From Pyropia yezoensis (taxonomy: Eukaryota; Rhodophyta; Bangiophyceae; Bangiales; Bangiaceae), in the NCBI GenBank assembly GCA_009829735.1, contig CM020618.1:3284882-3348881 (forward strand): DNA of 64,000 bases, in the 5' to 3' direction. The first letter of the stretch is position 1. Every line of letters begins with the position of its first letter. The notes beneath the pieces were generated by a model. The model saw only the letters and a list, made by a program, of their open reading frames with translations, was not told the origin of the DNA and made no database searches. The position numbers were made by a program, and so were the translations under genes. Shown in pieces: positions 22,007 through 33,231 of the stretch.

Positions 22007-23884
22007 GATCCGGTGCACAAAAAGATTTGATTAGATCTATATGGACTGTTTTGACGAGACCGTACTGTGAATACGCTGACAAGGGGGGGGCACCTACTGA
22101 GCCGCACCCTCGTGCCACGCGACGGGGCGAGACGGGGAATCCGACAAGCGATCGGGCATTGGACGTTGGACCTGACCCTAACAAGATTGTGGAGGTTACT
22201 ACGTTTGGGATTGGTTAACCTTCGACGGGGTGGGGCCAAACGTCGACAACGTTTGGTCAAACCTGAGCGGTGGTCAACTTGTTTCATTGATTGTGTCGGA
22301 CCAGATCGGTTGGATTGTGTGTTTTACTAGACCGTGATTGGTCCGGTGTATGCATTGTTGTAGCTTGTGTGGAAGGTGGCGATTGGCGGGTTATCTTCCA
22401 CATACGTGGGCCTGCGGTAGTGTAAGGGAGGAGGGCTTGATTTGCCATAAACAGGTCATCAATGGGACCCCCCCCCCTGTCGCAAGGGGGGGTAATAGCG
22501 AAGCTCTTTTCAAGTTCAGGGGCACATCAATTGTCGTCACCATCACCGTATTTACATTCGCCGGGAGTAGGAATGCCTGTCGTCTGGCCCCCGCTGCCGC
22601 CGCCGCCGTTTCCGACTGGTCGCCGCCCCCCCCCCCGCCGCCGCCGCTGGCTGGCCACCGTCGCCGCCGGCGGTGGCTTGCGGCCACCGCCGCCGCCGCA
22701 GCCGACGCTGCCGCCGGCTGGCCGCCGCAGTCCTCGCCGCCGGCTCACCGCCGCCGCAGCCGGCCAGCTGGCCACCCGCGACTACCACGGCCACCGCGGT
22801 CGCCGCCGCCGGCTGGTCCCCTCCCCCCCCCCCCACGGTCGCCGCCACCGCCGCCGCCGTCGGCCGCCGCCCCCGCCGTGGCCGACGCGCCCCCCGCCAC
22901 CGCGGCGGGCCGCCGCCGTCGAGCACGGGCGGTGCCGGTGCCGTGCCTCCGGCTGGCACGAAGGCGGCCCGCGTCGCCGCGCCTGACGGTGGCGGCAGCG
23001 GCGGCGGCGAGGGTATGGTCAGCGATGACACGTGGCAGGGTTGAGAGATGGAGAGGGGGGACTTCATCCCCGCCGCCCGCCGTCACTCCCCCCTTCACCC
23101 CGCCCTTCACGCCTGCCGCTCCCCCTGGCACGCGCCGCACTGCCGCTACCACCGCCGCGCGACCACCGCCGGAGACCACCACCACAGCGGCGCCGGCGCA
23201 CCACTGTGGCACGTCGCACACCAACCAAAAAAAAAACGGGAGAGAAACGGATCGGCCCGTCCGTGGCGCACTCGCCCGCCACCCGTGCGCGCAGCGGGGT
23301 AGCGCCGCCGACGGGGGGGCGCTCCCTCCCCCCCCCCCAGCCCCACGGGCGGCCGCCATCCCCCGCGCGGCACGTGGCGGCTGGCAACAACGGCGCCGAC
23401 CCGGCAGCCACGCAGGCGGCTGCCTCCCGTCCAGCCGCAGCCGCCCCCTTTCCATCAGCAGCCGCGCCCCCCGCCCGGCAAGGGCAGTCCTCTGCTCAGC
23501 CACAGCCACCCCACCTCAGGCAGACACCGTCCACCCCCCCCGGCCGCAGCCGCCCCTACCCCGGCAGCCGCCGCTGGCCCCCAGCCCCCAGCCGGCATCA
23601 GTCGCCCTCCCCCGGCAGCAGGCGCCCCCCGTACGGCCGTACCTGCCGCCATCCAGGCTACAGCCGCCGCCCCTTTGGCCGCAGCCGCCCCCCTCGTCCG
23701 GCGGCGGCCGACCTTTGCCCAGCCGCGGCCGCACTCCCCCAGGCAGCAGCTGCCAACCCCCACAGCACCTTACTGCTATCCACCCTCCTTTTCCCCGGGA
23801 TGCATATATACAGCCGAAGAACCTCACCACGCCCTCCAGCCCCTCCTTCTGTGCGAGCGGCGTCGTGTGGAAGGGCCGGGCGCG
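22007..23884. other. GC-rich low-complexity region without a supported gene
   Basis: From about 22570 to 23040 it is dominated by CCG/GCC trinucleotide runs. Up to about 23800 it is Pro/Arg/Ala-coding low complexity in several frames on both strands at once, which is what such DNA yields by chance. I see no domain, and no reason to prefer one frame. Confidence 0.6.
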
Positions 23885-24175
23885 TCGTCACTGAAGCGGG
23901 CGGCGTCCTCCCGGGGACGGGTGGCGTCATAGCGAATACAGCCGGCGTCTTTAGGGGGCGGGTGAGCACCACAGCTGGGCGCCCCCCCGTCCTCTCCCCC
24001 CTCTCCTACAAGGTCACCCGCCCTCCCCAACGTCGCTGAAGCGGGCGGCGTCCTCTCGGGGACGGGTGGCGTCATAGCGAAGACAGCCGGAGTCTGTAGG
24101 GGGCGGGTGAGCACCACAGCTGGGCGACCCCCAGTCCTCTCCCCCCTCTCCTACAAGACCGCCCGCCCTTCCCAA
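23885..24175. repeat. Two tandem copies of a 145-bp unit
   Basis: Copies start with TGAAGCGGGCGGCGTCCTC at 23892 and 24037 (spacing 145 bp) and share the rest of the unit, including GGGGGCGGGTGAGCACCACA, with a handful of differences. No coding role is apparent. Confidence 0.85.
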
Positions 24176-24385
24176 GCGCTTCGCGCACCACAAGGCCACC
24201 CCGACGAGGCCGCTGGACACCACCGACGGGTCCCGCATCGTACCTCACGAGCCAAACCGATCCAACATGTGGCCAGGAGCAATTTGACATTGCAAATACG
24301 TGGACCAATCAATTGGCGTTTGCGTGACAAGATGTGTCTCCCAGAGGAGCTTCGCTAATAACAGGCTTTTCCTGAACTTCCCTTA

Positions 24386-24639
24386 GAGCACCACTGCGCG
24401 GCCCCACCAAGCCGTGCCCAGCCCCACCCTGCCGTGCCTGGCTTTCCCATGTGAAATTCCAAAACATGTGCCAACCGTTAAGCCAGGTCTAGCGCTCATG
24501 CACCGACGCACGCACCAAGGTGCAATGAGTCACACAGAAATACTCACACTCCATGCCGTGCCCGGCCCCACCCGGCCCCACCAAGCCGTGCCCGGCTCCA
24601 CCCAGCCGTGCCAAGCCCCACCCTGCCGTGCCCACCCAG
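24386..24639. repeat. GC-rich minisatellite (CCCCACC-GCCGTGCC units)
   Basis: Units of roughly 15-25 bp built on CCCCACCAAGCCGTGCCCGG occur at 24400-24445 and again at 24553-24635, with an unrelated spacer between. Purely repetitive. Confidence 0.65.
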
Positions 24640-25286
24640 CGCAGCACTGCTTATCGCCTGTCAACATTTTCTTGCTCTTTTGGGAAATTCCCGAGCAGAA
24701 CCCTGCATATAACCCGCATCGACCCCCCCTCAAGGCATCATAGACATCGCTTTTACCCCCGTCTCTTGCTTTCTGCCTATAACAGCTCGGGCGATTGGTG
24801 GACGCCACCTCCCTTGGTATGACCGGAAGCGCACGGGGCAGGAGAGCACTCTCGTGAAGCGCAAAGAAGCGACCGACCATCGCTACGCTTGGGAGCAATG
24901 TTTATACAAACGCGTTTAAAAACTGCGCAATCTCTCGCACTGGTTAAGCAAAAACCTACGCGACGACAGCTTTCGAGGGTCTGCGCGGAAAAATCTTTCC
25001 GCCTTGCTCGACATCTACAACGTGAATTCTGACCAATGGAACGCTCCGTCCAGCGAACAGCAGCGCCACCGCTGTTGTCATCGGTTGACAGAACACCGAC
25101 AGCGGCCGTCGTGTCGGTCATTCTGGGGGAGATTCTTTGGCCTCAGCCCATCCCCTCGATCAGAAAAGCAAAGTTCTGCTCGAGCCGTTCGTTTTCGTGC
25201 TCGAGCAGAGCAAGAACTTGCACAACGAAGCAAGAGATCTGGCCAAAATCGGGCTCGTATCTTGACTGGTGATAAGCAGTGCTGCG
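24640..25286. mobile_element. Candidate small inverted-repeat element
   Basis: CGCAGCACTGCTTATC at 24640-24655 is exactly inverted at 25271-25286, and similarity continues inward (GCCTGTCAA against ACCAGTCAA). CAG flanks both sides directly. The interior is about 615 bp without a transposase. It has the size and shape of a non-autonomous DNA transposon, but the flanking repeat is only 3 bp and the class cannot be assigned. Confidence 0.45.
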
Positions 25287-25369
25287 CAGCCGTGCGGGGA
25301 CGACAGCGAAGACGACGGCGGCGGATGCGGCGCGGCGGTGACGGTTTTCTCGACGACGACGAGTTTTAG

Positions 25370-26345
25370 GGGGGGGGGGGGTAGGCACCAGTGGCAGCCG
25401 TGGCGGCGGCGGCAGTGACGGGAACGGTGCGGGTGGCGTTGGCTGTGACGGCGGGTGCGGCGTGGTGGTGGCCTCCCCGCCTGCACCGGAGCTCACAGTG
25501 CCGGTCACGTCGCCTGCTGCGGTGCTCGTGACGGCGGCCGTCGTGGCCGCGGCAGTTGTGGTGGCTATGGTGGCCATCGTGGCTTCAGCCGGCGCGGCGG
25601 CAGCGGTGACCGTTGCACAGGCAGCGGCGGCCGCGTCGGCGGCCGCGACGGCGGCCACGGTGGCCGCCGCGGTCGCCGCCGAGGCTGCGGCAACGGACGC
25701 CGCCGCCCGCGCCGCCGGCGTGGACGCTGCGGCGGCGTCAGCAGCCGCCGAGGGCGAGGCCGCGGCGCTATTTGACGCGCTGCCCGACATGCTACCGCTC
25801 TTCCTGCCGCCCGCCGACGGGGTGACGCTGCAGGCTGCATTGTGGCCATTTCTTCGTACGGCAGGGGCGGCGGCGCTCGTCGCGGCGGGGGTGGCTTTGG
25901 CGGACGCGTAGCCGATGGCGGTGCCGTTTTCGTGGGCGCGTGACAGGGCGCAGGCGGCCGCAGTGACGGCTTTCGACAGGAATTGGGACAGTGGCGGCGC
26001 GTTGCCGGGGGGGCGGGGGGAGGCGCCGGTGGCGGGGGCGAGGCCGGTGCCTGGGCCGAGGGGGGATGTGGCGGCCGCGTTTGCTGTGGCGGCGGCGGCA
26101 GGCGGGGACCGTATCAGGGGCGATGGCGACGATCTTTCGGGGGAGGGAGGGGCAGATGTTGACGAGCTCTATCGCTGGGGGATGGATTCACTTGGTGGCC
26201 GCGGTGGGGATGCTGTTTGGTCGAGAGAGGGCGGCAGCGATGGCGATACGGACTGTTCGCTGGCGGCTGGGCTGATCGGGGGAGGGGAGGAGGGGGGTAG
26301 AGGGAGAGGGTCAGACGACGTGGGGGCACGGCGGGCGGGGTAAAG
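25370..26345. other. GCG-rich low-complexity block
   Basis: It starts with a G-run (25371-25381) and continues in GCG/GGC-rich DNA. The plus-strand frame 25462-25911 encodes almost pure Ala/Val and is probably a by-product of composition; other frames are also open. No domain, and no supported gene. Confidence 0.55.
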
Positions 26346-26894
26346 CAGCTATGGTACGTTTTTACGCGTAGCGGGGCGACGGCGTCGATGACGGCGGCGG
26401 TGCTGGCGCAACCGGTCCCGATGATTTTTCGCTGTATTGGGGATAAGCCTGCCCCCCCCGAAAGTATGGGGAGCGAGCGCGGAGGCTCTACCGTGTGGGC
26501 GGGAGCTGTCTGGACCTTCTGGTCACTTGGCTTGATGCGGGTGGGCGCAGGGGATGTGAAGTACAGCGCGAGCAGGGTGTTGCTGGGACCAAATTAAACT
26601 TAGTTTGGGGGGGTCTGTGGAGAGACACAGTTGGCTGGACAGACAAGAAACCGTCAAGGACCTTCGCGCTCACGAGCTCTCCTCTCCAGGCAAAGCATCC
26701 CCACCCCCACAGGCACCGATGCGCGGGACGCGGTCCCTTTTTCCCGCACTGGCCGGTCACGATTGGTGCCAGCGGACAAGTATCCGTCTGGGCCCTGCAC
26801 TCCGCCCAGCGGCGCTCGGCGCACGGAAGGTGCCCCGCCCAAGTCCCGGCGTGGTGGGCCGCCGCGGCGGGCATGGGGCGGGGGGGGGGATGTC
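26346..26894. other. Left flank of element C
   Basis: Mixed sequence with short open frames and no recognised feature, ending in a C/G-run next to the LTR. The last five bases before the LTR are ATGTC. It shows no resemblance to the gag sequence that flanks the other end of C. Confidence 0.45.
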
Positions 26895-27256
26895 TGTAGC
26901 ACAATAGGAATCCGTCGCACGTCCACTCTCAGGGAACACTCACCAAGGGGGATCGGCACCAACGTCACCGGGAGGCCAAGGTTGCTGTCCTCGGAGCGCA
27001 AGCCACGGGACCAAGATGGGAGCCCAAATGGGAGGGGTTTGTTGTTCTACCTTGGCCGGCGGTGGATTCGCCACCGGCCCCCTCGTTATAAACCCTCGGA
27101 GACACTACTAACTACCCTCCACCCCAAGATGCAAGTCCCTCTGGTCATACGTAACTTATAGATACCGTGACCAGCTCGGACTCTCAAATTGAAGTTAAGG
27201 ATTAGAAGTAGCCCCCCTGATATTAGGGTCACAATACGGACAACCATATTGCTACA
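26895..27256 (-). repeat. 3' LTR of element C
   Basis: 362 bp with perfect 6-bp inverted ends TGTAGC/GCTACA. It matches the right LTR at all but four substitutions and one C-run length difference. A polypurine tract on its inner side (minus strand) identifies it as the 3' LTR. Confidence 0.93.
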
Positions 27257-27259
27257 TAT

Positions 27260-27272
27260 CCCCCCTTTAGAT
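27260..27272 (-). promoter_or_regulatory. Polypurine tract of element C
   Basis: The minus strand reads CTAAAGGGGGG four bases before the 3' LTR, the expected plus-strand primer for reverse transcription. Confidence 0.7.
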
Positions 27273-27841
27273 TCGGCCCGTCCTCGGGTCGAGTTGCATT
27301 CGGGTTACCGAATGTAAGTGGGTCGCGTGACTGTTTACCCGTCGGGTGGGGCTTTGCGCCCCGTCGCGACAGACACCCCTTTTCGAGGTTGTCCGAGGGG
27401 GGTGCCCCCCTTTGTGTGGTACACACACGATCCGTTTTCCGGACCGTTAATTTCCCGATGCGGGTTTTTGTTCACGACCCCCCTTTCCGAGGGGTGGTGC
27501 AAGCGGATCCGCCACCAGGTGCCTGGTGGTAGGGGGGTCCCTCTCGTGAGGACGATTGAGTGGGGGGCGGAGGCTGCCCGCGTTGCGTGGGGGCGGTTGG
27601 GGGTGACCCCCCTTGCTTACCCCGTGTGTGGGGGTGGCCCCGTCCCGCCCAGGTGCCTGGGTGGGGCGCGTTCGTAGCCCCGTGCGGCGTGGGTCGACCC
27701 GCGTGTTTGTGGCGCTGCTCGTGGCCGTTTGTGGTCATAAGCGCGGGTGCCTGCGCTTCCCTGGCTCGTCCCGGTTATCCCACCGTACCGGGTCGTAGCC
27801 GTCGACGGCTTGTGGGCGCGGGGGACTCTGCACCCGTTATC

Positions 27842-30289
27842 ATGTCCTATCCCCAGGTGCTTGAAGAGGAGGAAGACCTCCTGATCGGGGAGGAGATGGA
27901 GGACGACGCGCCTGTCGGTCCCGACGCCGCGCGTTACGGGGTGAGCTCGTCTGACGACGACGAGCCTGCGGTGTCCGTCCGTCTGTCGGCCGGAGGACTG
28001 TCGTCCGTGTGCAGCGGCACGACGGTGCCGTCGGCCGGAGGTCAACCCGGCGGTCAACCGCGCGTGGCGGCTTCTACCCCCTCTCTGCCGGCTGCCCGGA
28101 TGGAGCCTGGTGCCGGTGCCGGCTCACCGCAGCTACCTCAAGATGGTCCGCCCTGCGGCGGAGGTGGCGACCCGCAGCCGACTCCGGCTGGTCAAGGTGG
28201 TCCGGGTGTCCGGGCGGTGACTCCTCGAGGCAGTCCCGACGTTGACGCGGGTGGTGGTGGCGGTGCGACACCCGGTGCGGCGGGTCAAGACGGTGCGGGT
28301 GTCCGCACGGCCGGGGCTCCGGCTCCGGAGGCTGTCCAAGTGCCTTCCCCTTCCGAGGCGGGGGCTACGCCGACGGGTGGTGCCGGCGCCGGTACCATAC
28401 CTGCGGTGCCGCGGGTGTCGAGCGGTCAAGACGCTCCTTCTCCCATGGCGGTTGACACCGGGAGTTACTCCGGGCGGGCGCCCGCCGTTCTTCTTCCTCC
28501 TCGGCCTCGTCCATCTCCGACGTCGGCCCCTCTGCCGGTGGTGCGTCCCCCGGCGCCCCCGATTCTTCCTGGTCCTGCCCGGGTTGCCCCGTTGGGTGGC
28601 GGCGTCGCCGTGGCGGCGGGTCAACCCGCCATGTCGGTGTCCGACTTGGTGGCTCGGGTTCGAGGCCTCACGGTGCAAGAGTCGATGGAGTCCGATGGGC
28701 GTATGCGGGTGGACTTCCGCCTGGTGCATCCCCGTGGAGAATGCTCCCGGCGCGTCAAGGTGGACCCGAGCTGGGAGCGGGAGTTGGTGCGGCTGGTCAA
28801 CCAGCCGAACGCGGTCCGGGTGGAACACCATTGGATCCTGAGTCAGCCGGACGACCGGCATGCGCAGCTCTGGCGCACCCGGGTGGGACGGGGTGAGGTC
28901 TACCTCGACCCCAACTTCGGGGTCTGCGACCTGATTGCCCCCGCGTTGCCGCGGGAGATTGACTACCCGGCTAGTGCTCGGGGGATTGCGGCGGCGGCGG
29001 AGCCGGTTGCGTTTGGGGAGACGGTGGGCAGTACCGGTCGGTATCCCGACTTTGACTACTACCCGGGGGTACCCCCGTATCTGTCGTTGACGGCTCCCTA
29101 CCCGCCCATGGCGGGGTTGAAGTCGGCGTCGAGTTGGCGACGTAACCATGGTGTCATGGCGGATGCGTTCCGCACGGATATAACGTGTGCGTTGCAGACC
29201 GGCAACGGTCGTGCTCCGGTATACACTCCCGTGCGCCCGCCGCTATGGCAGGAGGGGTGGGAGCCCGCCCCTGCTTTCCGGTTTGACACCGGCTCCTGTC
29301 TTCGCTACTTCGGGAGTGTGTTGGCCTCGCGACCGGTCCACCCGTTGCAGGGTACCTTCACCCTTGAGGTTACCCTCGGGCAGGCTTCATCCTTCTTGCT
29401 GTCCGTCCGCCGGCAGGGTCGTCTGTTTCATCTTCCGACGGGTGTCCGTCGGCACATCGCGCAGTTGGGCGTGGATCTGATAGCCGCCAAGACCGGGTTG
29501 GCCCGGGAGTTCGAAGCCCTGCTGGCTGTTCACGATGCCGTGAACTGGGCTGGGGTGTTGGCCCTTCCCCCGTACCGGGACCCGCAGGCTGGGGCTTCCC
29601 CCTTGCCTCGTCACTCGTTGCGTGTCCGGCGTACTCAGCCGGGTGAGCCCAGTTGCCATGGGTGGGCATCCACCGAGGCTGTTGCTGACCTGGGTATTCC
29701 CATGGTTATCCATGACCCTCTTCAGGTCCTTGCTCCGTGGTTCGGTAACCCGATGCCGGCGGCGGTTGGCCGTCGTCCCCGAGAGTGGGGCTCTGTGGGT
29801 GGGGAGCGTGAGGTGTCCCGTCGTCGGGCGGAGTACCGCCGTGGTTACGGTGGAGCCCCTTCGGTAGGGTCCTACCGGGCCTCGTATCAGGTGCCACCGG
29901 CTCCGGTGGTAGCCGTGTCGGCTCCTGTGGCTCCTCTGGATGCGCCAGTGTCACCTCCCGCCCCTGTCCTACATGACGGGGGTCCCCGTCTCTGGTATGA
30001 GGGCGTTGACGCCCTTGTTACTTGCGCAATGCGTGGGGGTCTCTCTGTTAGCTGGGGGGATATCCCCCCAGGTGCTGCGCTGGTTGGGTCAGCGCGTTGC
30101 TTCGGTGGCGTGCTGGACCGCCTCCAGAAAGCTCTGGAGGACGTGGAGGCTGGCCGCAGCACCCTCGTCCAGCTATGCACCGAGGTAACTCGGGTGGTCG
30201 ACCGTCGTGACGTTGCCGACCGGTGGAGCACGGAGGTCTACGCGCTTACGCGTGAGTGGCCTCCCTCGGGCAGTGGGTCTACCCACTGA
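27842..30289 (+). CDS. Antisense ORF of element C, copy left of the gap
   Basis: 815 residues from the first ATG (MSYPQVLEEEEDLL); the frame is open further upstream without an ATG. The N-terminus is acidic and followed by a long Gly/Pro/Ala-rich region (to about residue 270). A more complex region then runs to about 600, and a Pro/Val linker leads to a C-terminal segment with a likely helical stretch (GGVLDRLQKALEDVEAG, ADRWSTEV). No named domain recognised. Distant similarity by eye to the antisense protein of A includes LPTGVRRHIAQLGVDL...LAVHDAVNW and the C-terminal helices. It converges on pol (stops about 420 bp apart) and starts 585 bp inside the 3' LTR. Likely an element-encoded accessory protein of unknown role. 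Confidence 0.7.
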   Translation: MSYPQVLEEEEDLLIGEEMEDDAPVGPDAARYGVSSSDDDEPAVSVRLSAGGLSSVCSGTTVPSAGGQPGGQPRVAASTPSLPAARMEPGAGAGSPQLPQDGPPCGGGGDPQPTPAGQGGPGVRAVTPRGSPDVDAGGGGGATPGAAGQDGAGVRTAGAPAPEAVQVPSPSEAGATPTGGAGAGTIPAVPRVSSGQDAPSPMAVDTGSYSGRAPAVLLPPRPRPSPTSAPLPVVRPPAPPILPGPARVAPLGGGVAVAAGQPAMSVSDLVARVRGLTVQESMESDGRMRVDFRLVHPRGECSRRVKVDPSWERELVRLVNQPNAVRVEHHWILSQPDDRHAQLWRTRVGRGEVYLDPNFGVCDLIAPALPREIDYPASARGIAAAAEPVAFGETVGSTGRYPDFDYYPGVPPYLSLTAPYPPMAGLKSASSWRRNHGVMADAFRTDITCALQTGNGRAPVYTPVRPPLWQEGWEPAPAFRFDTGSCLRYFGSVLASRPVHPLQGTFTLEVTLGQASSFLLSVRRQGRLFHLPTGVRRHIAQLGVDLIAAKTGLAREFEALLAVHDAVNWAGVLALPPYRDPQAGASPLPRHSLRVRRTQPGEPSCHGWASTEAVADLGIPMVIHDPLQVLAPWFGNPMPAAVGRRPREWGSVGGEREVSRRRAEYRRGYGGAPSVGSYRASYQVPPAPVVAVSAPVAPLDAPVSPPAPVLHDGGPRLWYEGVDALVTCAMRGGLSVSWGDIPPGAALVGSARCFGGVLDRLQKALEDVEAGRSTLVQLCTEVTRVVDRRDVADRWSTEVYALTREWPPSGSGSTH

Positions 30290-30712
30290 GGAGTGCTATT
30301 GTTTGTGCGAAGAGGGCCCCGGCAACCCTTATGGTAGCCGGGTAGTAGTGAGTATAAACTCATCCCCTTTGGGCGTATTGCTTGCCTCTGTTTGCTGCCC
30401 TGGGAGGTACCCCTTCTGGCTCAGTGGTGCCTTGCCTCCCGTCCAACTTCTTCCGGTAGGTTCATGCTTGGGGAGGTCATCCTCCCTCACTTGGTGTCTT
30501 GGCTTGGGGAGGTCATCCTCCCGTGTAAGCTCCCTAGTTACTTCGATATTATCGGAGTTAGCCTTTACCTTTAAGTTAACTTATTAAGGTTCAGGTTTTA
30601 CTTAGTTACCTAAGCTTAGCTCTACTTAGTTACCTAAGCTTGGTTCGACTTAGAAACCTAAGTCTGATTTGACTTAGAAACCTAAGTCTGCCGTAACCAC
30701 GTCACACCTCAC
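30290..30712. promoter_or_regulatory. Convergent intergenic region of C with a palindrome array
   Basis: It lies between the stops of the antisense ORF and pol. Two copies of GGGAGGTCATCCTCCC-type dyads occur near 30470-30525. Four palindromes in a 24-bp periodic array follow at 30601-30688 (CTTAG-ttac-CTAAG twice, GACTTAG-aaac-CTAAGTC twice). The place suggests transcript 3'-end formation for both strands, but that is inference. The same region recurs at 35328-35750. Confidence 0.6.
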
Positions 30713-32731
30713 TTAGTAGGTATAAGCCTCACCCCCCAACAGCCGAAGTCGGTGTTGGTTGGGTTGTTGCAGTAGGCGTCGTCGCCTCATGTACGGCATG
30801 AGGAGTTGGCGGGGTATATTTGCCGCCTGTTCCCAGGTGGGTGAGTCGTATCCGACCCACGTAACCTTGACGTACCAGGGTCCTGGTAGGTCCGGGTCGG
30901 TGTGTCCGACCACGCTCTCTACTTGGTATGGAATCCCATCCGGTCCCACCGGGTTATCTGACCGGTGGGTTGTAAGAGCTTCATGTAGCAACCCAGCCGG
31001 TACCGGCTGAGGCTGTTCCGGCATCGGAGCAGGTGTGACGTCATTCATGCTGATGCGTTGAATCTCCGTATCGGAGTGTAAGATAACAGAGTGGTCATCT
31101 CTGTGGAGGATCTGGTACGGTCCCTTGACCGGTTGCATAAGCTTGTTCCCTCGGAACTTCTGGTGTCTGATATAGACCCAGTCACCTGTTACCAGGGTTG
31201 TGTTGCGCACCCGTAGTCGGGCGTCGAAGTTCTTCTTATACCGAAGTTGTGTTCTGTCAAGGGCACCCTTGAGCTTAGGAATCATCTACGATAGCTTGGC
31301 CAACCAAGCTAGGTGGATGCGTTCGGCGGGTCGGCCCTTCGGTGTATCATACCGAGTGCACCTGCCGGGTGGCAGCGTCAAGTTACCGACGCCTAGTGGC
31401 ATGACCCACTCCAGCGGAGCAATGTTTGTGCTCCGATGTGGCCTGGCATTGTATGCCAGGGTGAGTACGGACAGAAGCCTGTCCCAAGTGTTCGTGTGCT
31501 CGGCCACGTAGCACTGTAGCATCTTTACGATGGTGCGGTTGAACCGCTCCACCTGCCCGTTGGACTGCGGGTGGTAGTCGGATGCCCGACGTGGTTCGAT
31601 ACCGAACATGCCCAGGACCTTAGTGCAGAATGCCGACGTAAGGTTTTCTCCGTTATCGGAGAGGAGTTGCTTCATGACTCCGTATGCACTGATCCAGTGG
31701 TCAACCACTGCGTTCATGATCGTGTATGCCGTATCATTCGGGATGGCTGCCGCTCTTGACAGCTTAGTGAAGCGGTCAGACATGACCAGGATGTACCTGT
31801 TCCCTTCTTCCGTTATCGGAAGTGGCCCGAGCATGTCGATAGCGACTTGCTCGTTGGGCCCATCAGGTGGGAATAGCTTCATGGCAGACGCCCGCCTATG
31901 TAGACTCATGCGGTTACGTGCACAGGGGTGGCATCCCCTTACGTGGTCGACCACGTCGACGGCCATTGCTGGCCAGTAGAAGAACCTTCGCATTGCTGCG
32001 AACATACGTGAACCCCCCGGGTGTCCGGCTGTAGGGTTCTCATGTTCTCGTTTCATGACGGCTTGCCGTAAGGACACGGGAACCACGACTTGATGTCGTC
32101 CATCGGCGGGTGCCCGCCGGTATATGAGTCCGTCTTCGTTCTCGGAGAAGATGCCGGCCGTACCGGCCAGGAGGTTAGCACGATGACGTCTACAGTCATC
32201 GTCGTTGGCCTGTGCCTCGCGGAAGTCCGCGAGGGTCAATGGGCACGCAAGGTGTGCCATGGTATGGTCAGCCATACCCTGGGTAGCATTACCCACCATG
32301 CACACCGGTACTACCGGGATGTCCTCGTCCACCGGGCGGGTATCCCCGCTCGGGGTGTCGAGTCGAGACAACGCGTCTCCGAGGTGGTGGGTTGACCCAG
32401 CCTTATACACCGTGCGGTAGTCGTGCTCGGCCATCTTCAGCCTCCATCGGGCTAGCCTCCCATGGCTATCGGAATCCTTGTCACCAAGGTTGAGGAGCCA
32501 TCGTAGGGGTTCGTGGTCGGACCTCACGATGAACCTGGAGCCCTCCAGGTATGGACGGAGCAGTTGCACTGCCCATATAACTCCGAGGCATTCACGCTCG
32601 GTGGCACTATAGTTCCGCTCAGCCGGGTTGAGTGTCCGGCTGAAGTACCCTACCGGACGTAGGTCCGGGATAACGTTGTCGGTACCTATCAACGTCTCTC
32701 CCTGTAACAGGGTGCATCCCACTTGTGTATC
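30713..32731 (-). pseudogene. pol: 3' part of pol C, copy left of the gap
   Basis: RNase H, integrase and chromodomain of pol C, cut at the N gap. As far as can be read it is identical to 35751-37769, including the TAG at 31286-31288. Most likely a duplicated assembly of the same DNA. Confidence 0.88.
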
Positions 32732-33231
32732 NNNNNNNNNNNNNNNNNNNNNNNNNNNNNNNNNNNNNNNNNNNNNNNNNNNNNNNNNNNNNNNNNNNNN
32801 NNNNNNNNNNNNNNNNNNNNNNNNNNNNNNNNNNNNNNNNNNNNNNNNNNNNNNNNNNNNNNNNNNNNNNNNNNNNNNNNNNNNNNNNNNNNNNNNNNNN
32901 NNNNNNNNNNNNNNNNNNNNNNNNNNNNNNNNNNNNNNNNNNNNNNNNNNNNNNNNNNNNNNNNNNNNNNNNNNNNNNNNNNNNNNNNNNNNNNNNNNNN
33001 NNNNNNNNNNNNNNNNNNNNNNNNNNNNNNNNNNNNNNNNNNNNNNNNNNNNNNNNNNNNNNNNNNNNNNNNNNNNNNNNNNNNNNNNNNNNNNNNNNNN
33101 NNNNNNNNNNNNNNNNNNNNNNNNNNNNNNNNNNNNNNNNNNNNNNNNNNNNNNNNNNNNNNNNNNNNNNNNNNNNNNNNNNNNNNNNNNNNNNNNNNNN
33201 NNNNNNNNNNNNNNNNNNNNNNNNNNNNNNN
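32732..33231. other. 500-N assembly gap
   Basis: Exactly 500 unknown bases, the customary placeholder for a gap of unknown length. The sequence ending at 32731 corresponds to 37769 in the right copy, and the sequence starting at 33232 corresponds to 28181 in the left copy, so the gap edges overlap rather than leave DNA missing. Confidence 0.97.

Noticed and set aside
22570..23900. Several long overlapping Pro/Arg/Ala ORFs on both strands
   Set aside because: CCG-rich DNA is open in many frames at once; none has a domain or better codon pattern than the others.
25462..25911. Ala/Val-rich 149-residue ORF that looks membrane-like
   Set aside because: Composition of GCG repeats gives this in several frames; hydrophobic appearance is not evidence of a membrane protein.
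30601..30688. CRISPR-like array
   Set aside because: Units are short palindromes with no variable spacers, inside a retrotransposon; periodicity is that of a small tandem repeat.
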